From Porites lobata (Eukaryota; Cnidaria; Anthozoa; Scleractinia; Poritidae), in the NCBI GenBank assembly GCA_942486035.1, contig CALNXK010000172.1, positions 62,001-126,000 of the forward strand: a DNA stretch of 64,000 nucleotides, written 5' to 3'. Position 1 is the first letter of the stretch. Each line of letters opens with the position of its first letter. The notes below the pieces were generated by a model. The model made no database searches. It saw only the letters and a list, made by a program, of their open reading frames with translations, and was not told the origin of the DNA. This document shows positions 46,226 to 57,757 of this stretch, in pieces. A program made the position numbers and the translations under genes.

Positions 46226-47950
46226 TTTAGTCTCCTTAGCCCTGGGCGTTCCTCTCTTGCGGTTTTCGCGGGAGTTGTGGTCCACCCAGTATTTCACGTC
46301 TCTTTTAAAAGAGAGGCAGCACTTCTTGTTTACCGTTTCGTTATCAGACAGCGCTTAGGCTCTTAGCCTTTCATTTAATTTTGATCAAATTTTTATCATT
46401 TAGTTACTCAGTATACATTCGATCCTGTCCTTGTAAACTTATACTTTTATACTTTAAGGGAGCTTAATTCCTATATTAATTTTTTCTTCGTTTAGTGTCG
46501 TCCAAAAGACCCAGTTTTTTGGCAAATTTTAAAAAAGCAAGAAAAAGAAACGACAAGGTTTATCTTTTTTGGATTTAGATTAATTCTTTTAATCTAAAAA
46601 ATTAGCATTATAACATCATTTCGAGGCATAAAACGTTCGGTGGTGTATCCTCTTTGCTTTTTACCCTTTTTGGGCCTTTTTTTATGAAATTGACCATCAA
46701 ATTTTCCGCCATATTGAGTTTGTGTCGATTTGGTGACCATGTCTTGTTGTTTTCAGTCTCCGCGGCAATGATGCTGGTGTTTCAGGCCTCCCGTTCTCAG
46801 ATTTCTTGTGATTTTTTTTTTTCACCCCACCGACCGACCCACCGAAAACCAGGAAACCTATTCGACGCTAAACGAACGAAAAGGGGATGACCTAAGCCTT
46901 ATGGTTTCTTTTTGGGCTTCCTCTCCACATTGCTTCTGCGTGTTTCTGTATACTTGTCTTTTGCTTTGTTTTGTTCTCTTTGGTCGGTAAAATAAACTGA
47001 AACTGTACAAAGACCCTCAATATTCCCTTTGGAGGTTCTCGAACGCGCATAAAAAAAATGAAAAACGCGATGATTTATTGACCGCAAAGGCAATGGGGTG
47101 GGGTTAGGGCTCGTCACTGCGATACGGTTCACTCGTACGCTGTCAAATGGTCCCGAAATACAAAATGAAAAATGACTGTGGACAGACTATTCACGTCTAG
47201 ACATCAAGCATCTTTTAAGATGGGACTTATCGCCTCTCCCTGTTCATGGAGTTGATTCAAGCTGTTGACGTTAATTTCGTGATGCCTTGCATGTTGCCAG
47301 GACATGTTTCAAAAGGGCCTTTCCAAAGGTACGGAGTCCGCCGTCACCTTGTCAACCGTGCGAGAAATGATGTACTTCACAAAAACAAAGAGAAGTTATT
47401 TTCGATTTGCCCCGCCCCCTACCCCCGAAAGTCCCCGACAGGACCGCTTCAAAGTACTCCCCATGTGGTTACGCGGGGGATAGTAACAGGTCTACCTAAT
47501 TGCACCGTGCATCAATGACAGTTTAGCTCAATCAGAAGCCCCCTTTCCCTGGCTAGTTCAAGGTGTGTGCACCTCCTTTAAGCTGTTGTTTTCGGTTCTT
47601 ACTGAAATTTTTGATCTTGAGGAAATTCACAACGACAGGAGCAGGTTATGGGCTTTTTTCCTAGCCCTAATCCTACATCACGGGAAATCCCTCAGGTTAG
47701 GCAAGAATTCGATAATCCTTCCATAATCATCCATTTTTTGACCGCGTGAATTGAGTATTTTTAGCTTATTTCGAGGAAATACTTTTTGCTTCAAATCCCG
47801 GGTGGGCTTTTAAACACATTTTTTAAGCCAAATGGTTTTTGCGAGAATCTGCTTACCCGAACTTTTCGCATAAAAAACGACAAATACCCGAAAAAAGCTC
47901 ATGTTGTTGGTGGTGGTGGCATATTTCCGATAAATTCAGCTCAATGTCTC
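46226..47950. other. Loop region of the 9.2-kb element, no recognised genes
   Basis: Several short open frames are present (46654-46890, 47246-47518, for example), but none shows a family motif. The region lies between the left inverted arm and its right partner. Confidence 0.4.
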
Positions 47951-48317
47951 GTGAAGAAGAGTTCAGATCCGTGCCGCGCGCCTCTCGAAGCAAGCGTTCC
48001 GTCGAAATGCGAGCCAAAAACAGGTGGTAAGCGGTCAATCTGTGAAAAGTAACGCAATCTCCGTCGTTTGAGAGCAGCCGAAGATGCTCTTGCCGATGCG
48101 GTCCTTGATGTTTTTTATTTCCAGTATAGAGGAAACCCATGCTAATGTATGAAACATACACTCGTAGGTATTGTTCTGTCCGCTAAAGTCTAATTCCTGG
48201 ACGCAGAAACGTTTTGCTTTTTGAAGTTTATTATTGTGCTTTGCCGTTTGACAACCTTACGTCACTCGTGCGTTTGGTAGCAGAAGATTGCTATAAAACT
48301 CTGCTTTTCTTGTTGGA

Positions 48318-49475
48318 GGGGGGTGAATAGGGGTATGCAAATCCGCCGATCCGTGGTATTTTTAGGCCCGATCCGTCGATCCGACTTAATTTTTGTTCAA
48401 ATCTGAATCCGTGTTACTTTAAAAAGTTTTCGTGCCATATAGAAAGTAGCGTTGCAGCATGAAAAAATGAATTACTTGATATAGCTGTTCTGTAATCGCA
48501 ACAGATGCGGGACTTCATCTTTAAAAAGTTTTCGTTACATCTTCAAAACATTAAGCATTAGGGACAGAGCTTATAATGTTTCTTCCAACAATACAGATTT
48601 GACTAACCAAATAGTCTGCAAGCTTGCAAAATGAAAGTATCTGGTATTGCGTAAAAGATTTTTTATTACTGACATCACTTTGGACATGCTTCTAGTCGAG
48701 CCGCAAAATTCGGAAGAGGCAGAACTCAACTTCATGGTAATTTGCTTACCAGTAAGTATTTTCCATGGTTCATCTTTTGCCATGTTTGCCCTCAACCAAG
48801 ATGGCGAGAGAAACCGTGAAAAGGTCTATTAAGTTAACGATCAAGACAAGCAAACTAGCTGAAACAGCTTCGAAGAACATAATTTACATCAGTTCATGTA
48901 TAAACCAAATATAAAGCTTACCGAACGTGCTCGCCTAGCTTCACCACACTTCCCCACTGACTGGAATCGACGCAGCATCGAAACTTATTTTTTTGAATAA
49001 AGTGATCGCCTTTGGCACCTTCGTGGTAGAAAAAGGCTGCACACTCGATAGTTCTAGTTTCCATTTTGCAATTTAAACCGGAATTTACACGAACGCATTC
49101 ACAGATCTTGTCAGGTCACTTAGCATTACCGCCATTACCTGAACCATGTGTCACCATGCAGGAACCATGCACAAGGTTGCCTGACGTCATTTCCATTAGT
49201 CGGGTAACGAGAAAGTCTCTTCCGGAAACCTCGGAAGTGAAACGTTAGCCGACAAAACACCAGCACATTGACCAAGGCCGACAGAAAATTGATGATCCGA
49301 TCCACGATCCGAACTTCTAGACTGACAGAATCCGGAAACCGGGCCAAAACTTTCAGCTGATCCGCGATCCACGGTATTTTTCAAATCCGCGAATCCGCTC
49401 GATTTATCGCCGAAATCCACAATCCGTGAGCTTTTTAAGGCCAAATCCGCCGATCCGCGGACCTATTCACCCCCC
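48318..49475. mobile_element. DNA element with 14-bp ends and a 10-bp target duplication (1158 bp)
   Basis: The ends GGGGGGTGAATAGG and CCTATTCACCCCCC are exact complements. The flanks TCTTGTTGGA at 48308-48317 and 49476-49485 are identical, a 10-bp target duplication. Subterminal regions are packed with AATCCGC and GATCCG repeats. A 9-10-bp duplication suggests the Mutator group, but no transposase is present. It interrupts the right arm of the 9.2-kb element. Confidence 0.75.
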
Positions 49476-49682
49476 TCTTGTTGGAAAACGGCTTTAAATT
49501 TTATCAGATCGCTCGATAAACACGTGTTGGTTTCTGATAGCTGATAACGTTTAATCACTGTTGCTCAAACAGATTTCTTATTGCATTTTTCTGAGTTTTT
49601 AGCATCGACCCGCTGAGTCTGGAAAGCTCAAATTTCAGAAAAGTACTACTAGTATTTTTTGGCCTCAAACATTTTCTTTTAA

Positions 49683-52600
49683 AGTGCTACTACGACGAAA
49701 ATTTTTGTTTTTGTTTCCGAGTTTTTTTAACATAAATCTTTTGTATATGTTCAAAATTATACAAATAGCGAAAAATTGGAACGATACTTGCGTACGGGGG
49801 CTGGAAATTTCTGTTTGTTCTTGAAGAGTGTCATGTATGCCATTGGGGCCAAGAAGGACCTACAGTAGTTGCGTGAATACTTGTCCGTAAACACTTAATT
49901 TTATGGGCCAAACTTCAGAATTCTCAGCCACTTACTCGCTTTTTGTTGAATGACAAACTTGCCCACTGTGTGAAGCCCTGTTCTTCTAGCGTTCAGTTAA
50001 ACTCAAGTTTAGTGGCTGGGAATTCTGATGTTGCTCCAATTTTCATGTACACAAGTAATAAAAATTAAATCGAATTCAGCCTGAATTTAATTACAGTTTT
50101 AATGTATCGTTTCTTTCTTTTCACTCGGCTCACAGAGCACTGCAAAACTTAACAGCAGGTTACCTGCTGGAAACTTTCCTAGCAGGTCTGGTTGACTCTT
50201 CCAGACTTTTGTCTGGCTACAGTTTCTGCAGAAACTTTCTACGCTAAACAAGGTACCTGTCTGTGATACAGAAAGTTTGGGTTTTGAAAAGAAGCACGAG
50301 TGACAGAACTGAAACAAAAGAAGAAGTTTGAAAAGGAAAACAATTCCCTTCGATTCCTCTCGAATGTTTTTTCCTTGTAGATCCAACCTGTAAAAAATGA
50401 TTGAAAGGAAATACTCATTTAATCATAGCATCTGAAATAATAAAATAACAATAAAAAAAATGATTATCATTTTTATTGTTTTTCTCAGGGTGTTGCCAGT
50501 TTTTCAACTTGTTGTAAACCTGGCTAATCGTGGGTTGGGATTTTTTCTCACATACATCCTGAAAAATGCTTTTTTAAAATAATTCTGTTGATTGCACACA
50601 TGACAACTTTGAGCCCTTAAGCTATCTAGCCCACCCCAACGATGCATAATTTATTACAAGTGGTTGAGTGGACAAACCAAACATTTTTAGGCCTGGGACT
50701 TCCAGTCTATGGGCTGGCTATGCCTCTTCTTTTTTTTTTTTTTTTTTTGCAATTCTTATCTGAGTAAATTAAAAAACAAATTTCATGTACTCTTGTTTCT
50801 AAATAGATCCTCTCATAATGAAAGTTAGTTTTAGGCCTAAATCACTTCCCAGAGGATAGTTAGAGCTAAGATGTTAAAATGCAATAAATTTTGCATCTTT
50901 GTACCTTGGGTTCTGATGAGTCTTCACCGAGTCATCATCTTCCTTTAGTTTTTTATATGCATCTTCGATTTCTTCAGGACTCCATGTAGGGTCTTCATCA
51001 CACTCAAACTCCTCATATGCGTCGTCCTGCATTTCCTGCTCATCTTCTGATTCATCCTCTAGCCCTAACTCTGTCTCATTTGTTACTGGCCATGGATCAG
51101 TTTGAATAGCTTAAACAAATGGAATTAAAAAAATTCTATTACCATTAAAATTTTAATTATTATTAAAATAATAATCAAATATTGATAAAATGTAATAAAA
51201 ATATAAAGATAGGCAGTTATGCCTATATGACTCATCAACATCAATAATTATTGTTGACTCACCAGCATTCACCATCAGCAACTGCTTCGGCTCTTGTATG
51301 CTCTTAAAGGTTTCAACCCACTGATCTTGATTGGAAATTAACTTACTCTTCAGTCTTGTGACTTTGCCCCTTAACTGAGTCACCTCACTCCCCAGGGTTT
51401 TGCATGTTGTGCAGTTCCCAGTGCATGTCCAGTTGGAGTATCCTACAAAAAACAAACTTTCAACATTAATACAGGCTGTAATAACAAGACTTCAGAATTT
51501 TTGTGTTTTAGTATTGTTGTAAAATAACTGCACATGTAGTTTTCCATTGTTATGATAATACAAAGATGCAAATAAGCATTAATTAGAGTTATGTGCCTAC
51601 CGTAGAAACCTGTTCAAGTTCAGGAATCGTTAATGATTCATCAATCTGCATAACTTCATCCATATCCTGCAGTTTTTCGATTCCCTGAGCCTCCAGGATC
51701 TGCATCGTACCTAGGACCTCTGAAGCCATCTCAGCATCAACACTTATCTCACGCGTCTCAGTCTCAGGGATGCAGCCCCCCTTTTCAGGATTTACCTCAA
51801 GCAAAGAACCCTGACTTGTGTTCAGAACACCCTCGACTTCTGGAGACTCCTCAGGGCTGAGATTGGGAGCCCCCATAGTGTCAGCACTCTCCTCAGGTGC
51901 AGAACTTCCTTTCAAAGAGATCACCTCTTCTTCCTCTGCATCCTTATTAGTAGTTTGACCAGCCAGAATTTCATTTAGTAGCTAAAAATGAAAATAGGTA
52001 CGACCATTTTTTATATCTCCCCTTCAAAACAAGTTTAAATTTGAGCTTTATGTCGATGTTTTTAAAAGTAGAAATGGAAGCAAGGTTTAACCGCATCTTT
52101 GCCTTAAAATGTATGCTTCATTTGCAGACAGTGAAAATAGAATTAAAATACAAACGAAAAAAAAACCCGCAAACAGTAACTGAACTTATAGAATGTAGAA
52201 AGCAGACTAAGTCCATTTTGGAGGGAAGTTTGGAGTACTGTCAAATCTCAAAGTAACAGCAAGATAATCTCTCAAAAAATGGAGAGCCGGATTTCTATGT
52301 AGCTTCACTTTTTCTAAATTTTACGCTTGAGTGGAAGGTCTGGGAATTGGGGAATTGACTTCACGTCCACTCAGCGCAAATGCCCGTTTTACTATAACTA
52401 TGAGAAGAAAGCAGAAAAGTATGAAAACACATGCAACAATATGGGAAGTCCAAATAGTCAGAGCATTCATTACACGAATATTGAACAATTATGCCAGAAA
52501 AAATCATGTCACAGGTAAATGGGGAAATAAATATAATGGTGATAAGCACAGCGCAAATACATTGTAATTTCACTCACCGATCGTCGACTCCACTTTGATA

Positions 52601-53190
52601 GTGTTTGAGAGGATTTTTTCTAAATGGTTGGAAACGTCCCCTTCTTCAAATTCCTTTTCATGCCTTTCATCGGAGAAGCAAGCGTAAAACAATCCCTTGT
52701 AAAATGCTGCGAGCACACAGCAAATTTTCCCACTGTGTTGAAATCCTTCCGATGAATGGATACGAACCTTTTCCACTTTAATCTAACGCTCGTCGAATCA
52801 GGAGAATTCATCGTTCTTTACGTTTCCACAGTCCTGAACAACACAACGTCTACCGGGCATACTTTCGCTGTAAGTCAAAAAAGCGAAGAAAGAACCTCCA
52901 AAAGCTTCCAAAAATATCTCGTCCTGCATGCGAAATTAGCCTCGTTTGTTTACCTTGTTTTGTCGCGTTGATTTTTCTACGTCACATCTCGCCCCAACTC
53001 CTTCAAATACTACTCCCGGTCATTTTTTGAATCGAGTAATGGCGGCAAGACATTTACGAAAATTGCCGTGCAAATAAACACACTTCCAGATCATATTTGG
53101 ACTCCAAACTTGGCGCGGTAAGTCACTTTTACATACATTTTCGAAATATGTAATCAAAAACAAATTCCCAAATTTGATCGTAGTAGCACT
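49683..53190 (-). mobile_element. Kolobok-like transposon (TTAA, THAP protein), nested and decayed
   Basis: Junctions are TTAA-AGTGCTACTACGACG at the left and GATCGTAGTAGCACT-TTAA at the right, so the TTAA duplication and inverted ends are clear. The outer arm sequence continues without loss across it (TTTTCTTTTAA | TTAAGTTGCCCG). It encodes THAP-type transposase pieces on the minus strand. TTAA with a THAP protein is the Kolobok combination. Confidence 0.78.
50102..52860 (-). pseudogene. Kolobok-type THAP transposase, broken and truncated
   Basis: On the minus strand: a THAP zinc finger begins at 52860 (MPGRRCVVQDCGN), shifts frame before DSTSVRLKWKRFVSIH, and continues with FAVCSQHFTRDCF, giving the C2CH ligands. 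It then hits an in-frame TAG after LKKGTFPTI. Further exon-like pieces are about 51982-51600 (acidic, SPEESPEVEG), 51443-51263 (CTGNCTTCKTLGSEV, coiled coil), 51112-50898 (acidic, DEDPTWSPEEIEDAY) and 50388-50102. The last has VFLFKLLLLFQFCHSCF, FCRNCS and VWKSQPDLLGKFPAGNLLLS, the Cys-rich lead-in of Kolobok transposases. The catalytic C-terminal half is missing. At least one frameshift and one stop make it inactive. Confidence 0.72.
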
Positions 53191-54172
53191 TTAAGTTGCC
53201 CGTAGTTTTGAAAACAGATTTTGAAAGCGTTAAGAAGAGATAACGCTCTTTAACGTGGTATAAGATTCGTTACTGAAATCGAGGTACCAGTCGACGATTT
53301 TGGGCTTTGAAATTTGCTATTTTTTCATTGAACGAAAACGTTCAAAATATTGAAAATAATGAAAATCTCCAAAATATTACACTTTCGTTCAAACTGAGTA
53401 AATCACCACTTAAAATGTGTGCAATTAAGTACTCTTCTGAATAAGTTATTTGTTGTCCGCATTACGATGGCTTTGAATTTTAAAACGATTTTTTTGCGAC
53501 ACATGATCTCGGGCCTGGAAAACCCGGTCCGAGAGCCGCGAAACCAATCACCCCCCGTACGTGAAAAATAATTATCGGATCGAAGTAAAAATTACATTTA
53601 TGTTAATAGCTTACCTAGTGCTACTTTGTGAATTTTTTTGAGAATTTTCGATTTTTCACTTTTGTAGATCTCTGGTCGATATTTTCTGACATCCGCTCTT
53701 AAATGCTCCGGCCTTAATGCTCCTTTTTTTCCACTAAAATGTACAGTCTACCCCAATAAAGTCACTAAAATTCTTAATAGTGCCCATCATACAGAGTCTT
53801 TGTTAAAGATCGATAAAGATTACCGGTATCTAAAGTTTATCCTCTAAACGGCTACACTAGGGGGCATTTTATCTTGAAACGTTTTTTAAGTTTCATTTTC
53901 TCTGAAAAAATAATCATTTTCCGAGAAAATTCCAGTAAAATGCTCGAATAACGCTTAATGCTTTTACCTCTGAAAAGCAAAAACTAGCAAGCATTATAAT
54001 ACTCAAAAGCTTACTATATTGTAAGCTAATTTGTGCTTAATAATTAATAGTTATCTTTACTGATATATTTAGTTTGTGCATTTTGTTTTTAGACTTTGCA
54101 ACGCTTTGGCGGGATTGATATCTTGGTATCAAATGCAGCCGTCAATCCAACATTTGGCCCACTACTGCAGGT

Positions 54173-55062
54173 TTTTTTTTTTTTTTTTTTTTTAAAAAGG
54201 CCGACCTTTTCAGCCTGTTTATTTATTTTTTTAAGATTCACAATTGCAATTTAAACTAGGGGTTACAATAACAAGAGTGAAAGTTTTTATGCATTTAAGT
54301 CAAATCCGCTTGTAAATACAGTTGAAGTCAAATCCAGGTAACCGTTCCAAAGTCAATCCGGTTTCGGGTAATTCCATTGTCAAATCCAAGTATTCAGCGT
54401 GTTCCAAAAGTTAAGTCTTGTGCAAACAGTTTACTTCAAATGTTCAGCTGGTTTCCAGAAGTTAAGTCGGTTGAAACTGGTTTCCGTAGGTTAACTGCTA
54501 ATTCATGGGCAGAGTTGCACTGAATTCAAAGGTTCCAAATGTGGTTAAGCTGGTTTTCAAAGTTTAAGCTGGTTGCCGTAAGGTTTAAGCTTGTTGCTAA
54601 GCTGGTTGCTAAGGTGATCTTTGTTCCGGATCCAACAGTCCATTCCAAGATGGCGGCGAAATGCCTATCACGGTTCCTCGTGAGTTTGCAGTGTTCCAAA
54701 GAAAATTTTCCTCGATTTTACCTCCCATCGTCAAGGTTACAATGTAGTTCCGCGATTTATCCTATACAATCGTCAAGGTAGTTAATAAAAAGGCGAGACT
54801 AATAGCTAGTTCGAAAAACGACGATCGAGAAGAAAACTAATCGAGACTCTGCACGCACAAACAGAGAACTACGAGAAGAAACTAAGCGAAACCCCGTCCC
54901 CAAGCTAAGCTACCGAAGAAAAACAAACAAAAAACTAGATCAAATTGAAAAGTGAGAGAGAAAAAACACCAAAACCCCCGAAAAGAAAAAGAATTTGGCC
55001 TAGGATCGGTTCTCGGCGGTAGCTGTCGATACCCCGAAGGATATCACTGACAGGCCTACACT
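54173..55062. mobile_element. 0.9-kb insertion headed by poly-T, three bases after exon 3 of copy 2
   Basis: Copy 1 reads CTGCAGGTATTACTGACAAA, while copy 2 reads CTGCAGGT, about 20 T, then about 870 bp ending CCTACACT before TGACAAAG. The poly-T implies a retrocopy inserted in the minus orientation, with its 5' end at 55062. A few target bases (ATTAC) are lost and no duplication is evident. On the plus strand it carries CCAAGATGGCGGCGAAATGC, which opens a 43-codon frame (MAAKCLSRFLVSL start) before AAG|GTAGTT. The source gene or element is unidentified. Confidence 0.65.
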
Positions 55063-55713
55063 TGACAAAGCCAATTTTACTATCTAAGGTATTTAATAGT
55101 GCAAATAGTGCTGTACGTCAGTTTTAAAACAACCTGTTCCGTTTTCACTCATTTGGTGCACTGTAATACTTGTCCTTATTGATCAGGAACTAAAGGGAAT
55201 TTATGTTTTTAAGTAGCAGTTTATTCCAAGTAATGTTGGATTGTATGTATTCTTAGGAACTCAGGCTACTCCAATAACCATGACTGAGCCAGAAAAAACC
55301 TAGTTTCATGAATTTATTGCCAACGAGCAGCCTTGCAAAGACGCGAGGCTGCGAGGCGACAGCCCAATAAAGCCATGCGCGAAAGTTCCAAGGCAGAATG
55401 AATCTTGAAGCGATGTTACATAAGGTAGTGTAAGGTGACATAATACAAAACAGAGAATGCATCGTTTTCGAGCGAACACGTGAAACAACAGAGAATCCAC
55501 GAGCCGTGTGCTTGTTTGTGAGTCCCATGCTCATCCCGTCTTCAGCCAATCTTCGGGTGGGTTCATTTGCAACATATGCATATAGCTCTCGCATTTGCCT
55601 GCTAGCGTTTTTTATTGTTTTTAGGCTTAAAAACAATAGAAAACTCCAGCGGGCAGATGCGACAGCTACACGCGTATGTTGCAATAAAGTGAATAAGTCC
55701 ACCACGTCATTTA

Positions 55714-56269
55714 GGGCCTGTTTACATGGAGGTGGGGAACCACAGGTAGGTGAGGTAACCTGCTTATGTGGGGTAAAAAAATAACCCTCCTTTACATGCA
55801 ATCTTACAACTCCGCCATCCCGGGGTGCAATTTCTCAAAATTATTGAGTGGTTGCCAAGCACGTAAACAAGAAAAATGCTGGCAAACCACGTGTTTTGGC
55901 GATTAATGCACTTCTACACTCCTTTGTTGCTCTTGCTGCAACCTTCAGTGCTGTGGCTTTCTATTGTTAACTTTAATAATGATGCAAAGCCACCGCCAAA
56001 GTGAATTTTGCGCGAATTTGATATATCACCAATCCGACCCCGGCCAGGTGGGTTACCCTACCTTGAAACGTTTACATGGCAAAATTTGACCACGCCTGAG
56101 AGGGTAACCCGGTCTGGTAGTCCGGGCTACCCGCCTTGGTGGGTCACCCCACCTATCATGTAAACGTGATCAAATTAAAATGAGAGATTATGGGGACAGG
56201 CTGGTTACCCCACCTAAGCGAGTTACCTCTCACCTACCTGGGGTCCCCCACCTCCATGTAAACAGGCCC
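55714..56269. mobile_element. PIF/Harbinger-like MITE, copy-2 counterpart of 9756-10309
   Basis: Same TTA-GGGCCTGTTTACATGG and CCATGTAAACAGGCCC-TTA ends at the equivalent place in copy 2. It was therefore present before the two copies diverged. Confidence 0.7.
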
Positions 56270-56332
56270 TTAAAGCCGTAAAATCTTTGCTCGTTGGCAC
56301 TTAGCGATAGCTATAACTAGTAGTACATACAG

Positions 56333-56867
56333 TACCACAAGTGAAGAGTAAAACAATATGTTTTTCGTCTCTCACCTATATTTCGGCCGTGTAAAACGGC
56401 CTTCATCAGGGTGAATGGCCGTTACAAGCATCACACACCATTATAACATGATAACGAACAAATTTGAAAACTTGCACGCGCTACAAAGAAAGATAAACAC
56501 GCGCGTGCTCTTACCGGACGCGAGATCTAGTCGACCTATTCTGGCTGTAAAAAAAGTCACTTATATTCAAGCCCTGAGGCTGAATACAGTTCAACCTATA
56601 GGCCCACTGGCCTTCTTTATCCCGGAGAGCTGATTCTTCCCCGGACACTCTGTCAATTAACTGTATACTGACATCCTCAAGACCATGGTGTCCCGGGCCA
56701 AAAAAATGTCTATACAAAAGATCATCCTTGTTTCTACCCTTAAAAGAAAGCCTTGAATGCGCTCTAAAACGGGCCTTATGATTGTTAAACCTAAGCCTAA
56801 ATTTTGTTGTTGTTGACCCAACGTACTGCGCATGACAAACCTTACAGGACAGCAAGTAGACAACATT
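56333..56867 (-). mobile_element. 5'-truncated Penelope-like element with GIY-YIG endonuclease
   Basis: It is flanked by identical 17-bp target duplications ACTAGTAGTACATACAG (56316-56332 and 56868-56884); copy 1 has one. The minus-strand frame has NVVYLLSCKVCHAQYVGSTT, RLRFNNHKARF, GHHGLEDVSIQLIDRV and LRDKEGQWAYRLNCIQPQGL, the GIY-YIG nuclease with C-terminal Glu and PxGLN motif of Penelope-like retroelements. Only the end of the polyprotein is left. Near the 3' end lies a hammerhead-like motif (56381-56409). Confidence 0.82.
56381..56409 (-). ncRNA. Hammerhead-ribozyme-like motif in the Penelope remnant
   Basis: On the minus strand: CTGATGA, then a stem GGCCGT/ACGGCC with loop TTTAC, then GAAA followed by TA. 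This is the conserved order CUGAUGA - stem II - GAAA. Penelope-like elements are known to carry hammerhead motifs. One extra A separates CTGATGA from the stem, and stems I and III are not clear, so activity is doubtful. Confidence 0.4.
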
Positions 56868-57474
56868 ACTAGTAGTACATACAGATGTAGATTGACGTTT
56901 TTTAATGTGTACGTCTACATCTACCCTGTGTACAGACGTCTCTCCTCCCTCAGGAAAAAAATCCAACGTCTGTACACAGGCTAGTCTACATCTACATCAA
57001 GTTTCAAAGAAAGAAAATAAATATCAAATAAATAAATAATCAACCAAATCATACTGCTTTAACTTTCAATATTTCGATCGTCATGCAATAATTCATTGTC
57101 TTTTGTTTGTAAAATTTTAGACTCCAGAGGAAGCATGGGATAAGGTAATCTTTTGCAAAGTAAACATCACATTTTCTGTCCTTAATGTGTAATAAACAGG
57201 TACAATTTATTTTCAAAAAATTATCTTATTTGTATTGAAACAGTGGCCGAATTTATACTAGAGACGAAAACCGGTGTTAAGACGAAGTTTGGCCCCAAAT
57301 TCAACATGCTGACAGACGAATCAAATAAAGACGAAAATAAGCGTACTTATAAATATGATACGACATAAATATGATTACTTATGATACTTTGAGAGGAAAC
57401 GAAAGTGAAAATAGAACGTATCGAAATTCATGAAAGTGAACATGATCTAAGTGAACATGTTTTTTGCAGGGGAA

Positions 57475-57757
57475 TGAACAACCTAAGCGCAGTTGAAAAA
57501 GAAACTAAAAAATTCAGGCGTGACCGGGAATCGAACCCTAACCTTTGCGTTGACCGGACGCAACGCTATCTAATATAAATGATGTAATATACGAATGAAT
57601 CATTTTTTTTTTTGTTACTTCTTCGAATGAATCATATGTTACCTCAATGGATAGAGCGTTGCGTTCGGTCATCGCAAAGGTCAGGCTTCGATTCCCGGTC
57701 AAGCCAGATTTTTTTTTCAGGTTCTTTTTTAACCGCTTACCTTTGTTCATTCCACTG
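57475..57757. repeat. Inverted SINE-like pair, copy-2 counterpart
   Basis: Same GACCGGGAATCGAACCC / CTTCGATTCCCGGTCA arms as at 10985-11305. The right arm ends directly at the TTAA used by the 5.4-kb element. Confidence 0.6.

Larger units (their letters stand above)
44470..53698. mobile_element. 9.2-kb TTAA-flanked element with kilobase-scale inverted arms
   Basis: Junctions are CAC-TTAA-GAGCGGATGTCAG at the left and CTGACATCCGCTC-TTAA-ATG at the right; copy 1 has CAC-TTAA-ATGCTCC. The left arm (44470 to about 45500) is mirrored on the right in three pieces: 53191-53698, about 49486-49682, and about 48000-48307. The right-arm gaps are exactly two later insertions (48318-49475 and 49683-53190). 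The loop about 45570-47950 carries another repeat. No transposase of its own was recognised, so it is probably non-autonomous. TTAA plus long arms fits Kolobok-like elements. Confidence 0.8.

Noticed and set aside
52570..52776. Alternative frame across the THAP region as a separate gene
   Set aside because: The THAP signature is in the other frame; this one is a shadow.
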